Part shown: positions 54,697-62,800 of the stretch, piece by piece
Layout of the letters: each line of letters starts with the position of its first letter
Position numbering within the stretch: the stretch's first letter is position 1
From: an uncultured Paracoccaceae bacterium
GTDB lineage: Bacteria > Pseudomonadota > Alphaproteobacteria > Rhodobacterales > Rhodobacteraceae
DNA length: 64,000 nucleotides
Reading direction: 5' to 3'
Assembly (NCBI GenBank): GCA_937924905.1
Contig: CALDUK010000004.1
Coordinates: 1 to 64,000, forward strand
Made by a program: the position numbers and the translations under genes
The notes under the pieces: generated by a model
Databases searched by the model: none
Told to the model about the DNA's origin: nothing
Seen by the model: the letters and a program-made list of their open reading frames with translations, nothing else

Positions 54697-54711
54697 TTAA
54701 CCATGTCGTAA
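54697..54711. promoter_or_regulatory. Near-consensus CtrA box
   Basis: TTAA-CCATGTC-GTAA matches the CtrA site TTAA-N7-TTAA with one mismatch, and the first half also reads TTAACCAT, another CtrA pattern. It lies 55 bases upstream of the DUF6456 start and about 135 bases upstream of DUF6477. Confidence 0.55.
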
Positions 54712-54765
54712 GAAATGCAATCACAGGTTGTTAAGCTCATGCGAAGGAATTGCGAGGTGGAAGTC

Positions 54766-55893
54766 ATGACGCAAGAAATCAGTCTTGATCGACCTATCGC
54801 GCTGCCTTCGTGGATTCCGGCCAATGCGATGGTCTATGTTGCACATGTGGAAAGTGGCCGTTCGATCCGGTCGCTTGCCCGCGAGGCCGGGGTTCACGCT
54901 TCGACAATCCTGCGAAAAGTCCGGCGCTTTGAAGCCCGGCGGGACGATCTATTGATCGACCTTGCACTCTTGCGACTTGGTCGGCTGGTCGAACGGCCAA
55001 AGTCTGGTTCTGGTAAGGTAGGGAACGCCAAGGGAATGGAAGCTGCACAGTTTGTTGAAGAGACATTTGTTGATGATGCCGAACTTAGAAAGTCCGCACC
55101 GCGTATCTTGCGGCGCCTGAATGAAGCCGGTGCCTGTCTTGCGATCGCGCGTGACATGGACAACGCGGTGATCGTGCGCGAGGTCGAAACGGGTCAAACC
55201 ATTCGAACCGCTGTTCTGGATCGTCACGTCGCCGAAGCGATGGCGTTGAAAGACTGGATTGTTCTGGCCAGCGATGGCCGCGTTGCGCGGTATCGCATCA
55301 CAGCCGCGGGTCGTATGGCGTTGAAACGGTTTTTGGCCGAAGACGAAGCGGTGCGCGTGGGATTGGGCGAAGCGGCCGACCCGTATAGCGAACAGCACAA
55401 AGACTGGGTCGAACGGTCTAACCCGGACAAAGGCCACAAAAAACGGGGCATCCGGTACAATGCCGCAGAAAGCCCATTGTCTGCGCTGGCCCGGCGGAAA
55501 GACAAGGATGGCAAACCGTTTCTAAGCCCGGAACTGGTGGCGGCCGGCGAGCGTTTGCGCGAAGACTTTGAGCTGGCGCAAATGGGTCCACGGGTCGCGC
55601 AGAACTGGGATAAATTTCTGTCGGGCGGTGGTCGCGAAGCGATGGCCGGTGGCACGTTTATTGGTGGTTCGGGCAATGCGCGCGAACGGGTTTTGACAGC
55701 GCTTAAAGATCTGGGTCCCGGTTTGGGCGATGTTGTTTTGCGCTGTTGCTGCTTTCTGGAAGGGATGGAAGCCGTCGAACGGCGTATGGGATGGTCGGCC
55801 CGGTCCGGCAAGATTGTGCTGCGCATCGCGTTGACGCGGTTGAAAAGCCACTATGACGAAGAAAACGGCAACTGGTCGCCTTTGATCGGCTGA
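54766..55893 (+). CDS. DUF6456 protein with N-terminal HTH
   Basis: Protein of 375 residues. An HTH lies near the N-terminus (RSIRSLAREAGVHASTILRKVRRFEARRDD). The C-terminal 165 residues are the DUF6456 domain: SPLSALARRKDKDGKPFLSPELVAAGERL, ending with RCCCFLEGMEAVERRMGWSARSGKIVLRIALTRL. Widespread in Alphaproteobacteria with unestablished function; the HTH makes it a likely DNA-binding protein. The ATG at 54766 follows GAGGTGG. A CtrA-like box upstream hints at cell-cycle or motility control. Confidence 0.83.
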   Translation: MTQEISLDRPIALPSWIPANAMVYVAHVESGRSIRSLAREAGVHASTILRKVRRFEARRDDLLIDLALLRLGRLVERPKSGSGKVGNAKGMEAAQFVEETFVDDAELRKSAPRILRRLNEAGACLAIARDMDNAVIVREVETGQTIRTAVLDRHVAEAMALKDWIVLASDGRVARYRITAAGRMALKRFLAEDEAVRVGLGEAADPYSEQHKDWVERSNPDKGHKKRGIRYNAAESPLSALARRKDKDGKPFLSPELVAAGERLREDFELAQMGPRVAQNWDKFLSGGGREAMAGGTFIGGSGNARERVLTALKDLGPGLGDVVLRCCCFLEGMEAVERRMGWSARSGKIVLRIALTRLKSHYDEENGNWSPLIG

Positions 55894-56001
55894 CACAGGC
55901 CTGTCGCCCGCGATGTACGATATGTCGCGGGCGCATGACGGCTATATCTGGAAATTTCGGCACAGTTTCGGTAGAGATAGTGACGTATTCCCCGAAAGGC
56001 C

Positions 56002-56958
56002 GTGACCTTGCGCGATTTGAAGCTTCCCGACCAGCGCCACCCTGAAAAGGCGCACCGACCGGACAACGCTCAGCCGAAGAAACCGGATTGGATCCGCGTC
56101 CGCGCGCCGGGCGGTGCCGGTTACGAAGAAACGCGCAACATCATGCGCACGCATAATCTGACGACGGTGTGCGAAGAAGCAGGTTGCCCCAATGTCGGCG
56201 AATGCTGGAGCCAGGGGCATGCCACCATGATGATCATGGGCGAGATTTGCACCCGTGGCTGTACATTCTGCAACGTGGCAACCGGCAAGCCGGACGCCTT
56301 GGATGTGTTTGAACCGGGCCGGGTTGCGGATGCGGTGAAGAAACTGGGGCTGAACCATGTCGTGATCACCAGCGTTGACCGGGATGATGTCGCCGATGGG
56401 GGGGCAGATCATTTTGCCCAGACCATTCGCGCCATTCGCCACCGCGCGCCGTCCACAACCATCGAGATTCTGACGCCGGACTTTTTGAAATGCACCCCGG
56501 ACGCTGTCGAAACCGTCGTCGCCGCGCGCCCCGATGTGTTTAATCACAACCTTGAAACGGTGCCCGGGCTTTACCCCGAAGTGCGACCAGGGGCGCGGTA
56601 TTTCCATTCGCTTCGGCTTTTGCAAAGGGTCAAGGAAATGGACCCGTCGATGTTCACCAAATCGGGCATCATGGTTGGCTTAGGCGAAGACCGTCAATCG
56701 GTGTTGCAGGTCATGGATGACATGCGCGCGGCCGACGTCGATTTCCTGACCATCGGCCAATATTTGCAACCCACGTCCAAGCACCACCGCGTTGATCGTT
56801 TCGTGTCGCCGGATGAGTTTGCGGCCTATGAAAAAGCCGCGATTGGTAAAGGGTTTCTTATGGTTTCGGCCACGCCGCTGACGCGGTCATCCTATCACGC
56901 GGGCGACGATTTCGCGCGTTTGCAAGCCGCCCGCCAAGCCCGGTTGTCGGGCGCTTGA
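56002..56958 (+). CDS. lipA: Lipoyl synthase
   Basis: Protein of 318 residues from a GTG start with GAAAGG before it. The radical-SAM cluster is [11 protein letters not shown]. The auxiliary cluster cysteines are in [14 protein letters not shown], and SSY in [10 protein letters not shown] is the conserved C-terminal Ser motif. It inserts two sulfurs into octanoyl chains on lipoate-dependent enzymes, and depends on Fe-S maturation. Confidence 0.97.
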   Translation: MTLRDLKLPDQRHPEKAHRPDNAQPKKPDWIRVRAPGGAGYEETRNIMRTHNLTTVCEEAGCPNVGECWSQGHATMMIMGEICTRGCTFCNVATGKPDALDVFEPGRVADAVKKLGLNHVVITSVDRDDVADGGADHFAQTIRAIRHRAPSTTIEILTPDFLKCTPDAVETVVAARPDVFNHNLETVPGLYPEVRPGARYFHSLRLLQRVKEMDPSMFTKSGIMVGLGEDRQSVLQVMDDMRAADVDFLTIGQYLQPTSKHHRVDRFVSPDEFAAYEKAAIGKGFLMVSATPLTRSSYHAGDDFARLQAARQARLSGA

Positions 56959-57053
56959 GCAAAAGTCATGTTTTGACGCAGAAATATCGCTTTTCCCCTG
57001 CCATTTGGAAACAAGCTGTGTAAAATTCGCGCACCACAAGGAGGAACGAGCAC

Positions 57054-57395
57054 ATGAGCAAACGTGACGATTTGATTGCCCAATACGCGGATGATTTGAA
57101 AAACAAGTGTGGCATGACGCCGGATATGGACCTTTTGACAAAGGTCACCATTGGCTGCGGCCCGTCGATTTACAACGCGGATGCGTCCACCGTTGCAGGG
57201 TCTCAGGTCAGCGAACTTGAGACGGTCAAGGACAACTTTCTGGTCAAAAAGCTGGGCCTGTCCGACGGACCCGAACTGATGACAGCGATCAACTCGGTGA
57301 TCGATACCTACGGTCGCTCCGAGCGCAACAAATACCGGGCTGTGGTCTATTATATGCTGACCAAGCATTTCGGGAAAGAAAGCGTTTACGGCTAA
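57054..57395 (+). CDS. DUF2853 protein
   Basis: Protein of 113 residues. DLKNKCGMTPDMDLLTKVTIGCGPSIYNADASTV and ERNKYRAVVYYMLTKHFGKESVY are the conserved DUF2853 blocks. AAGGAGG before the ATG is a strong ribosome-binding site, suggesting high expression. A family structure is known, but its function is not. Confidence 0.88.
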   Translation: MSKRDDLIAQYADDLKNKCGMTPDMDLLTKVTIGCGPSIYNADASTVAGSQVSELETVKDNFLVKKLGLSDGPELMTAINSVIDTYGRSERNKYRAVVYYMLTKHFGKESVYG

Positions 57396-57408
57396 GCCGC
57401 GACAATTC

Positions 57409-57438
57409 AGGCCGGGCCGGGTCACGTTGATCCGGCCT
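57409..57438. terminator. Bidirectional hairpin between DUF2853 and the secreted protein gene
   Basis: AGGCCGG (57409-57415) pairs with CCGGCCT (57432-57438); a T-rich stretch (TGTCTTT) follows on the plus strand. It sits between two convergent genes. Confidence 0.5.
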
Positions 57439-57443
57439 TGTCT

Positions 57444-58061
57444 TTAGAACCGCAGGCCGACAGACAGGCCGAAAACAGGTTCGTAATCTTCGGCCCCCGA
57501 CACGCCGCCTTGCACAAACGCACCGCCTTCGGTCAATATTTCCGCGTTCAGTCCAAGTTGTTGAAGTGATCCGCTTGCGCCCGCTTCATTGTCCATAATG
57601 CCAGAAAGCCCGACACTGAACTGATCTGACAGCGCGTAGTCCACGAAAATTGACGACTGACTGACCGCCGCATCGTTTTCCAGAAACGTGATGCTCAGGC
57701 CGGCCCGCGCGGCCCCGCGGCGCAAGAACGTGCCCATCTGAAGCGCGTCACGCCCCAAATCCAACCCTTCGTTCAGGAAAAGCGTTGCCTGACCCAGAAC
57801 GCGTTGTTTCGTGGTTGGCATGTTTTCTGCGCTTGGGATGATAAAGGGCAGACGCAAGCGGCGCCTTTCTTCTTCGGCCAGCACGGGCAGACTGGGCGTA
57901 AGGGCGGCACGCGTGGCTGCGCCGCCAAGCTGAAAGTCACCCTCTGCGGAAAAAACCGGGGGATCACTGGCCACATCGACAGTCCCGTCAGCCCACGCAA
58001 AGGCGGGCAACATCAGAACGAGAACTGTCAAGACAGGGCGCACAGGCAGCGATCCTTTCAC
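57444..58061 (-). CDS. Hypothetical secreted protein, probable outer-membrane barrel
   Basis: Protein of 205 residues. Signal peptide (VLTVLVLMLPAFAWADG). The C-terminal 120 residues alternate hydrophobic and polar strands (GLSITFLENDAAVSQSSIFVDYALSDQFSVGLSGIMDNEAG) and end in Phe (GLSVGLRF), as in outer-membrane beta-barrels. No family named. Possible transport or adhesion role. Confidence 0.6.
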   Translation of the reverse strand: MKGSLPVRPVLTVLVLMLPAFAWADGTVDVASDPPVFSAEGDFQLGGAATRAALTPSLPVLAEEERRRLRLPFIIPSAENMPTTKQRVLGQATLFLNEGLDLGRDALQMGTFLRRGAARAGLSITFLENDAAVSQSSIFVDYALSDQFSVGLSGIMDNEAGASGSLQQLGLNAEILTEGGAFVQGGVSGAEDYEPVFGLSVGLRF

Positions 58062-58159
58062 CGCCCCGACCCAATTTTCAGGCTAGGGCGTCTCGATCAC
58101 TTGTGCAGCAGAATGGGTTAACTTTGTTTAAACCGCTTTTGCCTTGTGGCCTATCTGTC

Positions 58160-58711
58160 TCACTTGGGTGGCGTGTCTTCAGTGAAACGCACGCAGCCAA
58201 TATAGGGCAGGTTCCGGTTTCTCTGTGCGAAGTCTATCCCGTAACCCACTACAAATTCGTCAGGAATCTCGAAACCCGTCCAGGTTGCCTTTACGCTGGT
58301 TTCGCGGCGCGACGGCTTGTCCAGAAGTGCGATTGTTTCCAGCCGTTTGGGGTTTCGTGTCGTCAACAGCCGCACGACATGGTCCAGCGTAAAGCCGGTA
58401 TCGACGATATCTTCGACCACCAGAACGTCGCGACCGGCAATTTCTCCGCGCAGGTCTTTCAAAATCCGCACCTCGCGCGATGATTCCATCGCGTCGCCGT
58501 AAGAGCTTGCTTCCAGAAAATCGACTTCAACATTCATGTCCAATTCGCGCACCAGATCGGCGATGAACACAAATGACCCGCGCAGCAGGCCAACCACGAC
58601 CAACTGGTCGGTCTGACCAAAGCTTTCGCGAATTTCACGCGCCAATGCCTCGATCCGGGCGGCAATCGACTTGGCCGAAATCAATTCATCTATAACATAA
58701 GGCTGCGTCAC
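58160..58711 (-). CDS. hpt: Hypoxanthine phosphoribosyltransferase
   Basis: Protein of 183 residues. The PRPP motif is [14 protein letters not shown], and [15 protein letters not shown] is typical of the family N-terminus. It salvages hypoxanthine (and often guanine) using PRPP. The start is the GTG at 58711: GGGGGAG lies seven bases before it and the upstream frame has no family similarity. Confidence 0.95.
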   Translation of the reverse strand: MTQPYVIDELISAKSIAARIEALAREIRESFGQTDQLVVVGLLRGSFVFIADLVRELDMNVEVDFLEASSYGDAMESSREVRILKDLRGEIAGRDVLVVEDIVDTGFTLDHVVRLLTTRNPKRLETIALLDKPSRRETSVKATWTGFEIPDEFVVGYGIDFAQRNRNLPYIGCVRFTEDTPPK

Positions 58712-58780
58712 GCGCCCGCTCCCCCTTGACCCTGCCGCGCCACCTCTACACGTAAGGCATAGAATAACCAGAGCGAAGGC

Positions 58781-59227
58781 ATGCCAACCCATTCTGAAAC
58801 CCGCCATTTGCCCTATTCGGCCCAGCAGATGTACGATCTTGTGGCAGACGTCGAAAGCTATCCGCGCTTTCTGCCCTGGACAGCGGCTGCGCGCATCCGC
58901 AGCACCACCGAAGAACAGGAAGCGACCGTCCTGTTGGCCGACCTGGTTATATCGTTCAAGGTCTTCCGCGAGCGCTTTGGCAGCCGCGTCACGCTTTGGC
59001 CCGAGACGCGCAAGATCGACACCGAATACCTGGACGGGCCGTTTGAAAAAATGATCTCAAACTGGGTTTTCGATGAAGCAGACGACGGCGGGTGCCATGT
59101 CAGCTTTTTTGTCGATTTCGCTTTTCGGAACAAATTGCTGCAAACCACGGCCACGATTTTTTTCAACGATGCGATGCAGCGTGTCGTGCGCGCGTTCGAA
59201 CGTCGCGCGGCCGAGCTTTACGGCTGA
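58781..59227 (+). CDS. RatA/Coq10-type SRPBCC protein
   Basis: Protein of 148 residues. The START-like fold is marked by [24 protein letters not shown] and [29 protein letters not shown]. Known relatives bind coenzyme Q (COQ10), or are annotated as RatA toxins; in Alphaproteobacteria a ubiquinone-related role is more likely. Its 3' end overlaps the convergent PPTase gene by ten bases. Divergent from hpt. Confidence 0.9.
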   Translation: MPTHSETRHLPYSAQQMYDLVADVESYPRFLPWTAAARIRSTTEEQEATVLLADLVISFKVFRERFGSRVTLWPETRKIDTEYLDGPFEKMISNWVFDEADDGGCHVSFFVDFAFRNKLLQTTATIFFNDAMQRVVRAFERRAAELYG

Positions 59228-59865
59228 CGGTCGGCCAAAAGCGTGATCAGGTGGTTTTCGACAATCGCGAACCCGCCCTGAAACCGGCTGCCGGATGGAA
59301 CGCCGCCCAGATCACGGGCCAGCGTCACGTCAAATTTTCTGGTTTGCCTATCGGGCACCACAGTTACGGCATCAAAGCCAAAATAGGCCGATACATCGGG
59401 GTAGAACGCTTTGAATACACATTCCTTGGCCGAGAACGTGATGCGCGCCTCAAGTCCCGATTGCGCATGTTCAGCCGGGGTGTGCAGGATTTGTCCGCGC
59501 AAGTGGTCTGGAAAATCTGACGCTTCGGCCAGATCGACGCCAAGGCGTAGCACTTTGTCGGATCGTGCGACGGTGGCAACGGCCAAACCATCGTCATGGC
59601 TTAGGCTGCCCACGACGCCCTTGGGCCAAACCGGGCTGCGGTTCGGGCCTTGTGGGATTGAAACGTTTTGCAAACCAAGATCGTCCAGCGCCCGACGCGC
59701 GGCGCGTCGGCCTGCGGCGAATTCGGTCTGGCGTTTTGGGATTGCACGCGCGATGGCCGGGGCTTCTTCGGGCAAGACGGTCGCGTCATCTGTCACAGGG
59801 GCAACGGCAACACAAATGTCCGGGCCCGCCAGGTCTTGAAGGCAGGCCCGAATGCTGTTGCTCAA
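59218..59865 (-). CDS. 4'-phosphopantetheinyl transferase (EntD/Sfp-type)
   Basis: Protein of 215 residues. The acidic metal motif is GVDLAEASDF, and FSAKECVFKAFYP is the family's catalytic Lys/Glu block; GSLSHDDGLAVATV precedes it. It attaches phosphopantetheine to the carrier-protein serine. It overlaps the NRPS gene by four bases (ATGA), so it almost certainly activates that protein's T domain at Ser1300 (numbered from the first Met in the window). Confidence 0.93.
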   Translation of the reverse strand: MSNSIRACLQDLAGPDICVAVAPVTDDATVLPEEAPAIARAIPKRQTEFAAGRRAARRALDDLGLQNVSIPQGPNRSPVWPKGVVGSLSHDDGLAVATVARSDKVLRLGVDLAEASDFPDHLRGQILHTPAEHAQSGLEARITFSAKECVFKAFYPDVSAYFGFDAVTVVPDRQTRKFDVTLARDLGGVPSGSRFQGGFAIVENHLITLLADRQP

Positions 59866-62800
59866 TGCGTTTGCTCGCGTTGCTGACGCATTGCACGGCG
59901 TCGGCTGATATTGGCTTCGGCGGCGGGGGCCGCGACCGCTTCTTCTGCCTTTGGCGCGTCCTTTGGTTTCATCAAAGCTTCGGCGCGCGCGGTAAAGCCT
60001 GCCAGGGTCGGGGCGCGGAAGATATCGGCGATCGACAATTGCGGCAGCCCCAGTTTGTCGCGCACCGCCCGATGCGCTTCGACCGCCAGCAAGGAATGCC
60101 CGCCAAGATCGAAGAAATTGTCAGATGGCGAGATGCGTTCGACATTCAGGATATCAGACCAGACCTGGGCAATCGCGTCGCCTGCATTGATATCGCTGGC
60201 CACAGTTGCGTCCTGCGCCGGTGTCGCGGCGGCGGGTTCTGGCGCGTTTGTCTTGGCAACTGCCGTCTTGACCTTGCCCGGTGCGGGCAGGGCTTTGCGG
60301 TCGATCTTTTTATTGGGCGTCAGAGGGAACGTGTCCAGCGTCACGACGCGGTTCGGTACCATGAAAACAGGAAGCTGGTTGCCCAACACCTGCCGCAGGT
60401 CCGTTTCCTTGGCCTTGCCGGTGATATACCCGGTCAACTGTCCGACGCCCGAGGCGTCTTCGCGCACAATGACAACCGCCTGATCGACGCCCGGTTGCGC
60501 CTCAAGCGCAGCTTCGATTTCACCCAGTTCAATCCGGTATCCGCGCACTTTGACCTGCGCGTCACCACGGCCCAGAAATTCCAGTTGTCCATCCGCATGC
60601 CACCGCGCCAGATCGCCGGTGCGGAACATGCGGTTGCCCGACCGGAACGGATCGTCAAGAAAACGCTCGGCATTCAGGTCATCGCGGCCATAGTAACCGC
60701 GCGCCACACCGGCGCCCGCGATATACATCTCACCCGCGACACCGACAGGGCAGGGCTCCATCGCGTCATTCAGAATATAGATCTGCGTGTTGGCAATTGG
60801 CGTTCCGATCCGCACAGGCTTGCCGCGTTTCGCGGTCGAGGTTGTCGACCAGATCGTCGTTTCGGTTGGCCCGTACATATTCTCGACCGTCGCGCGGGTC
60901 GCTTTTGACAAATCGGTCACCAGACCGGACGACAAAGGTTCGCCCCCGACCATCAGGTGCTTGAGATTGCCCAAAGCGGCGCGGCTGTCTTCGTTTGTGA
61001 CCATCATCCGCGCCATATAGGGTGTGCATTGCATATGGGTGACGCCTTGGCGTGTGATTGACGCGGCCATCGAATAGTCTTCGCTGTCGCCACCGGCATT
61101 CGCGGCCTTCACAACTTCGGCCAGCGGGCGCAGACCATCCAGAACGGTCTGACGGTCAATGCCATAGTCGATCAGACAGGCGATTTCCGTCACTCCAATG
61201 TCCTGCACCTGGGCAACCCGCGCCATGGCATCGTCCTTGGTGCCAAAGAGACCGGATTGTTCAAAGTACCGTTCGAACGCAAAATCAAGGATTGCTTCCA
61301 GTTCGTCTTTCTCAAGTCCGCCCAGGTCCAGTTGCCGCGCGGTGTCGACACCTTCGGGGCGCTTGAACGCAGGGAACGCCCAGGCATATTGCTTGATCAG
61401 ATCCGCGGCGGACCGCAGGTAATTTTTCATTGGTTCACGGGCGATGTCGCGCGCGGTTTCCCGATCGGCTGCGATATAGGTGTGCAGCAGCAAAGTGACC
61501 GTAAAGTCATTGGGGTCGTGACCGGCCGAGCGTAGGGCGGCGTGATAGATTTTGATCTTCTCGCCGACTTCCTCAATCGTTTGCCCCAACAGATGCGTCA
61601 GCACGTTGCAGCCATATTCCCCGGCCTGTTTCCAGGTCTCGGGGTTGCCCGCCGTCGTCACCCATGCATTCAGCGTCTTGGACACGGGGCGCGGTTGCGT
61701 CAGGCATTCCACTGTCGATCCATCGGCCTTTGTGTATTCGACTGCTTCGCCCGACCAAAGTTTGCGCACCTCTTCCAGAGCGGCGAACAAGGCAGGCTTG
61801 TTGTTGGGTGGCGCGTTTTCAGGACGCAGAACAAAGTCGTCAGGTTGCCAACCACTGGCAAAGGCCAGCCCGGCGCGACCGCCCGTCAGGTTGTCGATCA
61901 CCGCCCATTCTTCGGCAATCCGTGCCGGATGGTGCAGCGGTGCGACGCACGAACCGGCCCGCACACCGATGTTCTTAGTGACACCTGCCACAGCGGCCCC
62001 GGTGACCGACGGGTTTGGATAAAGCCCGCCAAAGGCATGGAAATGCCGTTCGGGTGTCCAGACCGCGCAAAAGCCGTTTTCATCGGCAAACTTCGCGCCT
62101 TCCAGCAGCATTCCATATTTGTCGCGCCCGACGCCGTCGTCATTTCCCCAGTAATAGAGACTGAAATCCATTGCGCCTGCGCCGCTTTCGGCACCGGCCC
62201 CTGCGACCATTTTTTCTTCGTCTGACAGTACGATTTTGAAACCGCGCGCCAAAGTCCAGAAAAGTTCCAGCACAGAAATGTCAAAGGACAGCGACGTCAC
62301 CGCCATCAACGCGCTGCCGTCTTCGTGGGGAATGCGTTCGTCCATGCCGGTGAAAAAGTTCGACACGTTCCGGTGTTCCAGCATCACGCCCTTCGGCCGA
62401 CCGGTCGAGCCCGAGGTGTAGATCATGTAAGCCATATCGGCGCTGGTGACAGGCGTGTCCGGCTTGTCAGGCGACGCGTCAGCCAGCCGTGGGTCTGCGT
62501 CGATATTCAGAACCTGGGCTGTGGTTTCCAGCGTCAAAGCGGTTTCGCCCACGATGATGTCGGTGCCGCTGTCAGCCACATAAAGCGCGATACGGTCCGC
62601 AGGATAGGCAGGGTCCAGCGGCAGATAGGCCCCACCGGCTTTCAGAATGCCAAGCGCGCCGATCAGCAATTCGGTCGAACGGCGCACATGCAGCCCAATC
62701 GGTTTATTCGGACCTGCGCCCATGTCCTGCAGCACATGCGCCAGTTGATTGGCGCGTGCGTCAAGCTGGGCATAGGTCAGGCTTTCGCCACGATAGACCA

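Noticed and set aside
61900-62000. Reading the split adenylation domain as a frameshift or two fused genes
   Set aside because: The frame is continuous, and both halves of the adenylation domain and the inserted monooxygenase are complete. Insertions of this MupA/Atu3671 type at this place are known in NRPS proteins.
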